Numbered from the stretch's first letter, positions 36,590 to 48,381 are shown. The stretch is DNA of 64,000 nt from Marthasterias glacialis (GCA_911728455.2 OU452227.1:24057414-24121413), one strand, 5' to 3'. Notes: a model not told the origin generated them from the sequence alone. Numbers and translations: made by a program.

Positions 36590-36828
36590 CCTCCCCCCGA
36601 AACCCCCCCAAACAAACAAACCAACAAACAAACAAACAAATAAACAAACAAACAAACAACAAACAAGCAAGCAAGCAACCCAACAAACAAACAAACAAAC
36701 AAACAAACAAACAAACTAACAAAAACAAAACAAACTAACTAACATAACAAAAACAAAACAAAACAAAACAAACAAACAAACAAACAAACAAACAAACAAA
36801 CAAACAAACAAACAGACAAACAAAAACA
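36590..36828. repeat. C-run plus (AAAC)n microsatellite
   Basis: Short C tracts (36592-36609) lead into about 220 bp of CAAA units with minor interruptions. Gln-Thr-Asn-Lys and Cys-Leu-Phe-Val frames on the two strands are artefacts. Confidence 0.95.
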
Positions 36829-37790
36829 AATACGTTTCATACCTTTTAAAATGTCCTCCTGCCGCAGTTTGTGATCACCAATGCATCTACGGATTATTAA
36901 AATAAGAGTCATTTATTAATCTTTTTTATTTGTATGTATAGAACCATGTAGCTGGTCATTTGGGGCACTCTATTGAAAAAAGAAAAGAACAAAAATACAT
37001 TTTAGCCCAACGTCACCGTTAGGTGCAACGTCAAACGCTACCGTCAAGGTATGATCTGGATCATGATAAATAAAATTGAAAAAGTTCCATAATTTTGTAA
37101 CGCGGCCACCTCGTCTGAGGACTCGTTTGCTTTGGACGCGCACGCAAGCCATGCAAATGACGTCATTGTGCGATGATTATTATAATAATCTGTACATAAA
37201 AAGTCATTCAACTTTTCCCAGACCTCCGTGTATCACATATCCTTTGGGTGTATGAAACTAACCACGCTGTATCAAACACGATGATGGGCTAGCTCGATGT
37301 GTCAAGTTCGTTCATGAACTGATGGCTGCAACTAAAGTCAACACTGATCGCGTTATAAATAATGTTGTGGGACATTTAATGATGAATGAATTTGATGAGG
37401 TTAAAGAATAAATGCACTGCCTAATTGAAGACAGCTTGAAGAAAGTCTACACTTTCCGGTCTCTTGAAAGGCCTTGCCTGGAAATTGCGTCAAATGTTGT
37501 TATTACTTTAATATGTTTCCAAGTTCATGTAACATTTTTGAAATAATTGAACCAGTTAACGTACAAATCTATATGTTTTGTTGTAGTACATGTCTTCCTT
37601 TTTGGTGATTATTTTCGTATTTTGGCAAGTTGGCATGTTCAATAATACCTCTTGTATCTGAGTGTACAATAAACAACAATAACAAAACAATTACAAGGAA
37701 TCCGATGAAGCTACATACATGTTTCCTGATGCGGACAGTGAGTTTAAGAACAGACCACAATAATATAAATAAATATAGTAATATATAGAA
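36829..37790. other. Intergenic stretch with nothing recognised
   Basis: This is AT-rich sequence without a supported gene, RNA or delimited repeat. Confidence 0.55.
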
Positions 37791-38036
37791 CGCAACAGCA
37801 TCAACAACGACGACTGTAACAGCAGTAACAGTAACATCAACGACGACGACGACGACAACAAAACAACAACACATCAACAACAACACATCAATAACCACAA
37901 CAAAATCAAAAACAACAGCAGTATCAGCAGCAACAACAACAACAACAAACAACAACGACGACGACAGCATCATCATCAGCAGCAACAACAACAACAAAAC
38001 AGCAGCAGCAGCAGCAACAACAACAACAACAAACTA
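37791..38036. repeat. CAA/ACG/CAG trinucleotide repeat block
   Basis: About 245 bp of imperfect CAA, GACGAC and CAGCAG units. The 142-codon minus-strand frame (Val/Leu/Asp/Cys runs) is a by-product of the repeat. Confidence 0.95.
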
Positions 38037-38314
38037 ACCAAATAAACCAAACACGAAGAAATAAAAAGATTAATGCAAACAAAATTTTAAGATGTTCTCC
38101 TTCATCTTCAGCTTGATGGAGGGCCACTCGCTGATTGTAGAAGATTTATTTATAAATTAATAAATAGTATTTGTTCAGTATTGTATGGTTTTACGATTAG
38201 GCCATACTAGATGTGGCCCAATCGTTGAGTCCAGAATGCGGGCAACAACGTTAATAATTCGAGATAGTTAGTATTTGGCTCTTCTCCAGATGAAGCAGAA
38301 AAAACACGATATAG

Positions 38315-38702
38315 TTGTCTTGTTTATTGAGGGCAATTGAATTGCTAAACCGTATGGAAATTCTCTTAATGTATGGAAGTTCTCTTAATGTTGTTCTCCC
38401 TAAACCTAACATGGAATATTTTAAGCAATCTTTTTATTATTCTGGTGCTTCTTTATGGAACAAGTTACCTGCTAAGGCCCAAAATGCATCGTCTATTGGT
38501 TGTTTTAAAAACATGTATAAACAAATTAATTTGTAAGTATTTTTAATTCTCTTGATGTTTTTCTTTTCAAAATCTCTTTTACTCTGACTGTTAGTTTATT
38601 TTAAAGTATTCTTTTTTTCTGTTTTCTCATTTTTATGACACAGGAGCATAATGTAAAACATCCGTTGAGCTGATATTTGTATGCTGTATAAAGATCTTGA
38701 AA

Positions 38703-38737
<35 letters not shown>

Positions 38738-38738
38738 A
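38315..38738 (+). pseudogene. LINE (CR1/jockey-like) 3' end with AAAT tail
   Basis: The frame ending at 38536 contains SFYYSGASLWNKLPAKAQNA and then SSIGCFKNMYKQ. This matches the (S/F)xYxGAxLWNxLP...S...FK pattern typical of the C-terminus of reverse transcriptases in CR1/jockey-group LINEs. A 3' UTR of about 160 bp follows and ends TGTATGCTGTATAAAGATC, then TTGA and an (AAAT)n tail (about 38699-38737), as such elements do. A 19-bp tandem duplication (TATGGAA[A/G]TTCTCTTAATG, from 38353) lies upstream of the conserved part. Only the 3' tip is present, as expected of 5'-truncated insertion. Confidence 0.75.
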
Positions 38739-39059
38739 ACAAGTAAATCTGAGAAAAAAACAGCCTCATAATGTTTCTGGTTATCATTTTAGCAAAGTGC
38801 CATGATCTCGGGAGGACCTTTTTGTTGATACAAACGTGCAATTCAATGGAAATTTTCTTAAAACATTTTTCAAAAAAGTTATGCTTTAAAATCGTAGTAT
38901 GTATATTTTCAATTAAATTCGTCGGATGGATATTCACAATTCTACTCAGGTTTGCTTTGTCTTTGCGGTAAATGACTCGCATGCGGATGTATAAATATAC
39001 AACATGCTCAGATGTATAAAACACATATCCCATCGCAATAAAAACTATTACCCGTTAAG

Positions 39060-39560
39060 TGGGGGATGACTAAATAGAATCACTCTCGCTGGACATGCCG
39101 CTTTTTGCGAAAATACTGACATTTCGGTAATTTAATGGATTGTCTCTGCCGGGATCGGGTATAGTTTGTGCCGCAGATAACGCGCTCGTCTTCACCGGGT
39201 AGATAAGGCGCACCGCCCCCGGCTCCTTCAACAGCTTATCACTAACCAGCTAGCGTGGAAACACATCGCCCCAGGGCTACGCATTTTCTCCCCCTGATTA
39301 CACTATACCTGTGCAGTTCAAATCCACTTTAGGAGGGCTAATATCAATTAGGCTGCCCGGACAAATGTCATTTCCTTTAAAATTGAATTTTTCTTTTCAA
39401 GCACTCCCTCGGTGCGGACGGGGGGCTTTAGCGGTAGCGGCGTGGTGAATCACCGGGTCCCGCGTCCATTGTGCACGGGCACGGATATATCTGAGAGAAA
39501 TTTGATTAATATTTCATCACCGTGCGGATTTCTGCCTAGATAATTTCATTACATGCAAAG
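39060..39560. promoter_or_regulatory. Candidate distal enhancer block, 11.5 kb upstream of UNCX
   Basis: About 500 bp of GC-balanced, repeat-free sequence stands out from AT-rich flanks. It contains GCTAATATCAATTAGG (39337-39351), TTGATTAATATTT (39502-39514), AGATAAGGCG near 39200 and several CpG-rich segments. It does not code in any frame I recognise. Its regulatory role is inferred. Confidence 0.35.
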
Positions 39561-40429
39561 CCGTTGTCAGTTGTTCGCATCACTTTGGATTTTCCCCTCG
39601 ACTTGAAGAAAGGGAAAAAAAGGGATGAGCAAGAAATCAGCGACAAGAAATCGAAGCAAATGATATTAGATGGGCCCATTAGTCTGCCCGATTCGCCCCG
39701 TGGGAGGGGGGAAGACTGGCGTTGAAACGACATTGTATAGTAGAGAAGAGAAAGCCTTCACAATACAATTACAACAGTAAGTCAACGGTAAGAAGATATG
39801 AAAGCCCGGCGTGGCAATGGGAGAGCCCCCCGCGCATAAAACGGCACCGCCATCCCCCACCTTAAATCCTTTATCAAAGCGCCTGGTTGATCGAAGCAAT
39901 GACGTCACTCAGCTGCATAATCTGGATATGGTTTGGAGTCACTCTCCATTAGATACTCAGACTTAATTCCATTATTTCGTTTCTCGTTCACTAAAATGTA
40001 AATGTCTTTTTCAAGGGGGAATGAAACCAGTTATTGCAGGATGTTTCTTGACGTGTTTTGAAAATCTCTGCAACTGATTTAGACATGCAGCGGGAAGGCA
40101 ATGTTTATTGTTTCAAATCTGTTGAGCTCCTTATACTTAATTGCAAATCAAATATAAACGAAATGATAAAATAATTCTGAAAACATTTTTTTTAAGCCCG
40201 TGCAGTTTCAAAAATTTAAAATGAGGTGTGAATGTCTGAGGTAGTAATGGAGAGAGTTAAACACGCCACAAATTCGTACTGTATTCTTTAACCAATCGTT
40301 AGAGATACTGTCGTCTGCTTTCGTTCAGTTTGTTTCTGGTCGGTCGTATTTCTACTATCGTATTCAATTTCACAGTAGATTATTTTAAAGTGGTATTTTG
40401 TTTATTTGTTATTTCAATACAAATCCAAA
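39561..40429. other. Intergenic stretch with nothing recognised
   Basis: This is a continuation of moderately complex sequence to about 39910, then AT-rich sequence. No gene or delimited repeat is seen. Confidence 0.5.
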
Positions 40430-40622
40430 ACTACAAGCGCCAATAACAGGATGACAAATGGTTAAGTTTTAGATGTGGGAGGATAACCACCAATGGGTGT
40501 AAAACTCACGCAATCAGGTAGGGACTGGAAACCCAACACACATGCGAGGCTCCGGTCCGGGATTCGAACCGGAGTCCACAGAGGTGAAAGGAAGGAAAAA
40601 AACTACTGAGCCAACCTGATCC
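40430..40622 (-). mobile_element. tRNA-derived SINE, copy with intact head
   Basis: On the minus strand the head reads ATCAGGTTGGCTCAGTAGT, including an A-box-like TGGCTCAGTAGT (40613-40602). A B box, GGTTCGAATCC (40570-40560), follows; it is the consensus internal promoter of RNA polymerase III. The body then carries TGTGTTGGGTTTCCAGTCCC and TCCTCCCACATCTAAAAC, shared with copies at 47418 and 49800. The spacing is SINE-like, and the cloverleaf is too degraded for a functional tRNA. Confidence 0.8.
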
Positions 40623-40668
40623 CCTTTTTTGGCAAGAAGAGTACAGATCATTCCTATCCACTGTTAGT

Positions 40669-40787
40669 GGCCGTTTTCGAAACAACGGCTTAGGGTTGGG
40701 CTCCGCGGCTTGGGCTCCATCCGCCTGTTTAAAGCCCCTGAAGGAGACTGAAATGAGCTAAGCAGAGCACGCGGTTTCGAAAAGGGC
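40669..40787. mobile_element. CGAAAC-type miniature element, copy B
   Basis: It starts GGCCGTTTTCGAAACAACGG and ends GCGGTTTCGAAAAGGGC. Interior GGGCTCC motifs and CCGCCTGTTTAAAGCCCCTG match the family centre. At 119 bp it is shorter than the copies at 17619, 43816 and 43996. Confidence 0.8.
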
Positions 40788-41679
40788 ATTTATTTCCCAA
40801 TAAACACATCACTGAATTAACATATAAATCTTTCATATACTTGGTGGTGGCGTTTTTACTATTAAAAACAAAACAAAAAATAAAAAAATGTTTATGTTTT
40901 TCATTGGACTGTTTGCACTTTCATATACAATCAAAATACGAACCACATATTTGAGGAAAAGCTTCTCCAAAAATACATTCGGGCCGCGGGGCATTTTGTA
41001 CAAGTATGATACATTTTTTAATTTTTTTTTTTTTTTACTTTATTCTTTCAATCACTGCCAAAATTGATCATGCCTTTTAATGATTAATTTGTTTACGTGC
41101 ACCGCAATTGTAGCAACAACACACGTGCAACAACATGCAGTTTATAAAGTTAAGAAGCTCGAATGGACGAAATCGCGTGTCTCAAAAGTAGTTTAAGTCC
41201 TTAAATACTTATACGCAGCAAACTTAATCCCTGGATTGACAAGTTGGTAAAATATCAGCTCAATTTCTGTATTAGGTATTACTAGGCGCACCTAATGTCC
41301 CGGGATATGACTTTGCAACGTTCAATGGCTGGGTGGGGTGGGGGAAGAATTCACGCTAAATCATGGTTTGAACTTAACGTCCCTTGACCCACCGCATACA
41401 CTTTTCTCTACGGTGTTTCTTTCAATTTTTGACAGTATTAGTGCATCAGAAAAATACAAAACGTTTGTACACATTCAGACACAAAGTAATCACAATAAAG
41501 AAGTATATTTTCCAACAAAAGGTTGGGGTAACCCGAGGGCATCGAACTCGACCCTCATAATATTGCCCCCAATAAATGTTTAAATCAGTCAAAAGATACA
41601 AAGTGACCGCATTCGTCTAATTTTTACACGCTTTCAATCACAATTAAGTTTAAATATTAAACTGTCAACAGATTTTGAT
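40788..41679. other. Intergenic stretch
   Basis: This is AT-rich sequence with a T13-type run near 41022-41034 and A-rich runs near 40866. No gene is seen. Confidence 0.55.
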
Positions 41680-42340
41680 AACAACTAGGCAGGCATTCCA
41701 CATATACAAACACTATGGCTGGGCGCACATCCTTTTGTTGATTTTAGCCGTTTCCCACAAGGCTCGATACTTGGTCCGCCCACAACGCACACACTGACAA
41801 TAAGCACCTCCTGATTCCCACGTGCGACCGCGCCCGGCTGACCCGACCAAACGGCGGGCTTTCCCAAGCTTTCTGCTGGCCCATTAGTCCGTGAGGCAAA
41901 TAAGAATAACACTGGCGTGCGATCAGCATGCCGAGCTGGGATTCACCGAGTATCCACGCCCTTTATTTCCCTCTTGTATTTGTTTATTTATTATTATAAA
42001 AAAAAAAAAAAAAAAAAAAAAATGTTTATCTGTTTTTATTTGGAACAAAACAACCACATTGATTTTGCGTTTATTGTGTCCCTCAGTGTTTGTTTTGCAT
42101 CGATGCGAAGCGTCAACATTAGTTTTGTCCTTCCTGCGCTCTTGTTGACGCATTATTACTGACCGTGTTATTTTCCCAAACAAATCCATTTTTCCCGTCA
42201 GTCGTCTGGGTCTAATGTGGCGTGCACAACGTTCAACCTAACAAATTAATTGTCCGTATTTTCACCGGAGTATCTCTCATGAATAACAACAATCCTGACG
42301 GAGGGGCGCATTGTCCTTAAACTTGAACTGTAAGACCAAG
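41680..42340. promoter_or_regulatory. Complex block interrupted by poly-A; possible regulatory DNA
   Basis: This is GC-balanced sequence with CpG patches (41760-41960) and ACAAATTAATTGTCC near 42240, an AATTAATT-type homeodomain core. It is split by an A-run of about 24 at 41999-42022. No frame resembles a known protein. Confidence 0.25.
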
Positions 42341-43815
42341 TGAAAAAAGAAAGGCAGAATCCACACAAAGCGGGATGAAAAAAAAACCCTTGGGCGGTTT
42401 GTCTTTTTATTTGATGTGGATTTGTTTAATCGAATACTGCATGGATAAACATAATAGGTAAATGTTAGTCAGCCACATGTCATTAGACCTTGAGAATTGT
42501 GAAATAAAGACAAAGCATAGTCGCCTCAATGACATAAACAAATTGAACATAGACGGGGGCAGGTTCGTAGACCTCTTTAGACCGCACACTTTGGTCAAAA
42601 AGAAAATCCGGGATGAGTGTTTTTAGAAAGGTCGACTAAACATGCTTATCCTGTACAAGTCCGAAGTAGGATTTTGTAAAGGTCGATTACATATATATGG
42701 AACCGAAACAGAAGAAAAACAATCACAGGTTGAAATCAGCAAGATTATAATACGTTTTGGTTACAGTCATTCATTTAATAATGCACATTTATTTTATCTC
42801 TATTCATTACATATCGCAATTTCAACGTGCAGTATAATTATTTAATTGAACTGAAACCATACATACATAATTATAGATACAATACAATAAATGAGCAATA
42901 TAATAGGGCATTAATTAGGTTTACGGTGAAAGCCACGACAGAAAAAAGATGCAGAAGACGACAAAAATGATATGCATAACAACAGACCGCACAACAAATA
43001 TGACTTCAGTATCTAGGTTTCCCCAACCATTGTACCTTTTGTGTATTTGACGTCATTGTTTCTGGAAGAGTAAATACAATTCACACTCAATAAATCAACC
43101 TGTGGTAATTTCAATCAGTCAGTATGGTGGGATTTTTGAAAGACCTGCAAATGAGGGTTAATGTGTTTAGCCAGGGATTGTTTGCACGATCTTTGCATGT
43201 TTATTTTATTGATTTATTGATTTTGTTTTAGATTTTCGGACAACACAAACATCTTGACTAGGAGTCGTTCTGGGAAGTACACAAGTGTAAAAAAAAACTG
43301 TTATCAAAAAGATGTGTATTCCACTAGCCCCTGCTCATAATTTCTAAAAACAAAAATATTCTAAAAAGTGAATTAAATAAATTTTCTAATTTGTTTATGT
43401 ATCAAACATAAAAAACAAACACCCCAACAAACAAAAACAAACAAACAAACAACCCAACAAGCAAAACAAAAGTTTAAGGGGACATTTCTCTCACACTACA
43501 CTGAGTACTTCAGATGGCAGTATCGCTTCTGACAATGATAATGGTGCCAAGTTAAAAAGATAATTCATATTAAAATCCTTCACAACATGCTGACTGCTAT
43601 TTTTTTCTTTCTTGTAATAACTGCAATTAAAAAAGACTTGCTTCATTGTTCAATCGGGTTCCATTTATCTTATCATGCAGAAACTTATATTTCAACAAAA
43701 TACTAGATAATTCAAACCACACGATCCACATTTTGGTGGTATTTTGTTGTCTTGATCTTTCAAGACTACGAAACGAAAAAGCATTAACCTCATCGTCGTC
43801 CGTGATGTGAATAAT
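42341..43815. other. AT-rich intergenic stretch
   Basis: Apart from a short (AAAC)n run near 43425-43470, I see no feature. Confidence 0.55.
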
Positions 43816-43956
43816 GCCCTTTTCGAAACGAAGGCTAGAGCTTTGGTGTCAGCTTAGGCCCAGGGTCCGACTTAGGCTTCGTCTGCGTGTTTGAAGCCCA
43901 GTACCGACTGAAGGAACCTTAAGCCGGAGCCCCATGCCAAATCCGTGGTTTTGAAT
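43816..43956. mobile_element. CGAAAC-type miniature element, copy C
   Basis: It starts GCCCTTTTCGAAACGAAGGC. Its interior GTCTGCGTGTTTGAAGCCCA and GTACCG match the family centre, and its end CCGTGGTTTTGAATAA is a worn version of the inverted terminus. Confidence 0.75.
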
Positions 43957-43995
43957 AAATCACACTTGGCATTTTTACTTGGCTATGTTTACCCT

Positions 43996-44156
43996 GGGCC
44001 CTTTCCGAACTACGGCTTGGGATTGGGCTCCGGTTGGGCTCTGCCCGAGCGTTTAAAGCCCTGTACCGAAAGCACCGTTCTCAAAATAACTAAGCCGGAG
44101 CCCAAGCCGGAGCCCAAGGCGGAGCCCAAGCACAAGTCATGGTTTCAAAAAGGGCC
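43996..44156. mobile_element. CGAAAC-type miniature element, copy D
   Basis: It starts GGGCCCTTTCCGAACTACGG and ends ATGGTTTCAAAAAGGGCC. The centre is GAGCGTTTAAAGCCCTGTAC. Three tandem GCCGGAGCCCAA-like units lie on the right side, mirroring GGGCTCCGG units on the left. It lies only 39 bp from copy C, in the same orientation. Confidence 0.8.
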
Positions 44157-45410
44157 TGTAATATTTCACTTGTTTAAGCCACTGCAAGGAACCACCGAAA
44201 AGGCTCAGTAAACTGTTTGATTGCACTTCTACAAAGAAAGGGACATATTTCGTCTCAATGTCTCTAGTAACCACAACTAAGAAATGTAAACTTTAGTAAT
44301 GAAATTACAAATTTATAACCGCACAAAGCAAGGTGTAACGGTAATTTTGTACAGCTGTCCGCGTTTAAGCCCACCCCTATACAAGTAAAGTGACCGAGGC
44401 ATGTATAGATGTAAACGGTCGTCTCCTAAGTAATTGTATTTGGACTACTCTGTCCAAGTTAAGATGGAATCCCATGGAAGGAGTAACTTAGTTTGCACAA
44501 AGCGCTTTGATATTACGAAGATAAAAAAGTGTCCTTCAAAATGAAACCTTTCTCGAATAAAAACCTTTCAAGTAATAAGTATGTGTTCATGAGAGTCGAC
44601 GGGCCAACTCACCAAGGAATTGAAAATGCACGTCTTAAATATTCTACAAAGGAAAACGCAGTTTGACCGTCCAAATTCAACGGGAGAGAATCCGCAAATC
44701 TGACATCTTGATTGTGTTATTGAAATTGTGCACTGCGGTAAAAGCGTTTATGATTAAATTAGAAACAAAACTCCGGGCAGGAGGGGACTAAAACCATCAA
44801 AGTATTGAGTTATACGAGAAAGGTGCTTTGAAGGGGAGTGGGGGGGGGGGGGGGGGGACTCATGGAGGGAAAACAAACTACACGCTTGGGGGGTAATGGA
44901 GCAGACGGTTTTTCCTTTTATCATCTTCTTTGACACAAAAAGGGACAAATATTGACAACCTCTAAAAAAACATATAAATTATCAAGCGGCCATTTTTTAG
45001 AAAAATGTTTAATTATGAATCTTTTTTGTTAACACAGCACAGGGAAATGTTTAACGTGTAGGAGCGGTCGATACGTTTTCCGGATTATCAACCGATGAGA
45101 TCTCCTTTTTTAGGGGAAAGGTTTTTGTTTCATTTTGAGAGCTGTACTTTCATTAATGCGCTTTATCTTTCTTTTATGATCCGGAATCTAGTTAAACATG
45201 ATGCAAAATGGGGTTAAAGGGGACATGGGGAATCTCGGAATGCCCTGTCCGATCCCTAAAATATGCAGGAATATAACTGAAACAAATTGTCAAACAACAT
45301 AGTAGTTAAGAAAGGTTGCCATTATCGCGTTCTCTTACGGAAAAAAACAAAAACAATTTACTTAGTTTTATTCTATTTAATTTTGTTTGCGTGCTGGGTT
45401 GCCTATCCGT
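44157..45410. other. Intergenic stretch with G18 tract
   Basis: An uninterrupted G18 (44840-44857) lies here. Otherwise I see no feature. Confidence 0.6.
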
Positions 45411-46690
45411 TGAAACCGAGGACTTTCACAAAAAGGGAACCGGGTGTTTTGACAGAGCTAAACCTCCTCGCTAAGCTTTCATGTACAAAACAAATGTGAT
45501 CAATACAATGAGAGAACAAGAGATGTCCTCGACTTACAGGGTCGACAAACATGAGGGTGGCAACCCAATCAAACCGAGCACTTACAAGGTCGACGAACAT
45601 GAGGGTGCCAACCCAATCAACCGAAGACTTACAGGGTCGAGGAACAAGAGGGCGCCAACCCAACGAAACCGAGGACTTACAGGGTCGACAAACATGAGGG
45701 TGCCAACTCAGTGAAACCGGGAACTTACAGGGTCGACAAACATGAGGGTGCCAACACAACCAAACAGAGCACTTACAGGGTCGACAAACATGCGGGAGCA
45801 AACCCAACCAAACAGAGCACTTACAGGGTGGACAAATAATGAGGGAGCCATCCCAACCAAACAGAGCACTTACAGGGTCGACAAACATGAGGGTGCCAAC
45901 CCAGTGAAACCTAGGACTTACAGGGTCGACAAACATGAGGGTGCCAACCCAATCAAACCGAGGACTTACAGGGTCGACAAACATGAGGGTGCCAACTCGA
46001 TGAAACCGGGCACTTACAAGGTCAACTCAATGAAACTGGGCACGTACAGGGTCAACAAACACGAGGATACCAACCCAATCAAACCGAGGACTTACAGGGT
46101 CAACGAACATGAGGGTGCCAACCAATTGAAACCGAGCACTTACAGGGTCAACGAACACGAGGGTGCCAACCCAATGAAACCAAGTACTTACAGGATCGAA
46201 GAACATGAGGGTGCAAGCCCAATCAAACCGAGGACTTACAGGGTCGACAAACATGAGGGTGCCAACCCAATGAAACCAAGGACTTATAGGGTTGATGAAC
46301 ATAAGGGTGCCAATTCAATGAAACCGGGCACTTACAGGGTCGACAAACATGAGGGTGCTAACCTAATCAAACCGAGGACCTACAGGGTCAACGAACATGA
46401 GGGTGCCAATCTAATCAAACCGAGGACTTACAAGGTCGACAAAAATTAGGGTGCCAACCCAATGAAACCTAGGACTTACAGGGTCAACGAACATGAGGAT
46501 GCAAGCCGAATCAAACCGAGGACTTACAGTGTCGACAAACCTGAGGGTGCCAACCCAATCAAACCGAGGACTTACAGGGTCGACATGAGGGTGCCAACAC
46601 AATGAAACCAAGGACTTTAAACGAAAGAGATCCGGGTGTTACAACCGACCGAGGATGTTCTCATCTCGCTTCCATATACAAAAACCAATT
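45411..46690. repeat. 48-bp minisatellite (23 units) with direct-repeat flanks
   Basis: I count 23 units from about 45531 to 46613. The consensus unit runs ACTTACAGGGTCGACAAAC, then ATGAGGGTGCC, then AACCCAATCAAACCGAGG. Most units are exactly 48 bp; exceptions are 47 (second), 49 (seventh), 30 (eleventh) and 44 (last). Because 48 is a multiple of 3, open frames of 235 codons (plus; TYRVDKHEGANPIKPR repeated) and 193 codons (minus) appear. Unit-to-unit changes alter amino acids freely (DKH, NEH, DEH; I or M), so the pattern is not that of coding constraint. The array is bounded by two similar arms of about 85 bp in direct orientation (45411-45494 and 46603-46690) sharing GGACTTT, CCGGGTGTT, CTCGCT and TACAAAA. 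Confidence 0.95.
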
Positions 46691-46699
46691 ATAATTATA

Positions 46700-47417
46700 A
46701 TAAACAAAAACATTAAAATAAAAAAAATTGTTTTTGTTTGTTTGTTGTTGTTTTTATTTACTTATTTATTTTGTTATTTATTTTGTTTATTTCTTAGTTC
46801 TTAGTTCTTAGTTCTCAGTTCTCATTTCTCATTTCTTATTTCTTATTTATTTTTTTACTTTTTTGGGGGAGAAAAAAATTGTAAAGGTTTACTTACCTGC
46901 TTTCTTGAAGGAGTAAACCCACCAGCATCCTTGTCTTTTCAAGAAACACACCACCCAACCAACCTGTCAAAATTTCAACAAATTCAACAGTCAACCTTGA
47001 TTGAAAACAACGAAAACAACATTTAAGTTCTGTCAGGGATGTTGTACTGGTTCATATCGAGCTTATTTCGATTGCCAGGCTTGACATTTGCCCGGCCTAT
47101 ACTTGTACATTATATGGTATAGGTTTTAATTGGCCTTTCAGGCTTCTTAAATACAAGTTTACTGTTTTTTCTGAGAGAAAAAAAATGGGAAATCACATAA
47201 AAGTGGGAAGAATATCATGCCTGATGGTGAATTTCTTCAAATTCTGTGTTTTTTTAAACAGAAACATTCCGTATAATGTCCTTTCTTGTAACTCCTCATT
47301 TCGTATTTTTCATTTTATTTATTAATTCTGGATGTGAAGCCAAAGATTCTCAGAAAAGCAAACGTAACCACTATACTAGACAAAAACCCCATGGAGAGAA
47401 TTCAAGACAAGGAAGTT
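46700..47417. other. Simple-sequence and AT-rich stretch
   Basis: T-rich degenerate repeats (TTTG, TTTA and a TTCTTAGTTC-type heptamer) fill 46725-46865. The rest holds no feature I recognise. Confidence 0.65.
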
Positions 47418-47572
47418 TCAGTTTTAGATGTGGGAGGAACCCCAGGGATTTATTCCAGGGCAAACCCACGCAATCAGGTGGGACTGAAAAAACCCAACAC
47501 ATGTACACATAGTGCCCCGGCGGGATTCGAACTGGACGGCGAGGAAATAAACCACCACGCCAACCCGACCAC
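47418..47572 (-). mobile_element. tRNA-derived SINE copy
   Basis: On the minus strand an A-box-like GGCGTGGTGGTT near 47562 is followed by AGTTCGAATCC (47533-47523), a one-base variant of the B box. The body then has TGTGTTGGG, CAGTCCCACCTGATTGCGTG and CCTCCCACATCTAAAAC as in the copy at 40430. Confidence 0.75.
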
Positions 47573-48381
47573 CCTGTAATATCCGCCTAGTATCTGTTTG
47601 TTTAATAGATTTTGTCCTTACTCATTTCAATCATACTTGTATCTCTAGATTCACCTTTTTGTTAATGATATTCTTATTGTATAGGTCTTTCATTGTTGAC
47701 GAATAAAGATGTGAATCACTCTGGGAAATTGGCTTGTGTGACCTTTATACCGTATACTGAGTGACATTTTAGACTAAAACTTATCAATTTTTGGTCTCAA
47801 AAATTAAAATTTCAGTATTTTGTCTTTAAGTTTGTGAAAGATTAAAGAACGCAAAACGGATGCTTTAATGGGGTTGTTGTCTAAAGTGCGTCTGTATGGA
47901 AGCATCTTTTGTCTGGGTTCCGGGTGTTCCGAGTGATGGTTGCACATAATGAACGCATTAGCGACTGTTTGGTCGGAGTAAAAGTACAGTGTCGTTATAA
48001 GCGATGATTTCAAGATGGCAGGGCGTTATAGGATGGAATCTATTGCATTTCTATGTTGCAGAGCTGCCAATATTTTTCTTCTTGCAATCAGGCAGATTTT
48101 GTACAACAATCAAGAAGATATTTAGAATTACAGTCAACATAACAGGGAAAACATTTCCAAATTAGGGATAATTTCAAATTTTTTATTTTGTTCATCGGAA
48201 CATGGAAATATTGGTTTATTTCAAGGGAATTTTCTGCATAATCAGGGAGCGTTAGCAGCTCTGCTGTTGCCTGATTCAACGGATTCTACAGGATAGTGAA
48301 AACTGTAGAACTAAAGAGTACAATATTGTTTTCTCGCTTCTATATTGTAAAAAAAAAAGAATTCATTGAAAAAGGATGACA
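47573..48381. other. AT-rich intergenic stretch
   Basis: No gene, RNA or delimited repeat is seen. Confidence 0.55.

Noticed and set aside
36483-36738. Cys-Leu-Phe-Val and Lys-Gln-Thr-Asn frames
   Set aside because: They are by-products of (AAAC)n; the same happens near 18589-19096 and 58593-58906.
37569-38127. 142-codon and 67-codon Val/Cys/Leu-rich frames
   Set aside because: They are translations of the CAA/ACG/CAG repeat in different registers.
40560-40622. Functional tRNA gene
   Set aside because: A and B boxes are present, but the arms do not pair into a cloverleaf and the sequence continues into a SINE body shared with other copies.
45403-46449. Long repeat-protein-like frames on both strands
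   Set aside because: They exist because the tandem unit is 48 bp. Differences between units are mostly amino-acid changing, and both strands are open.
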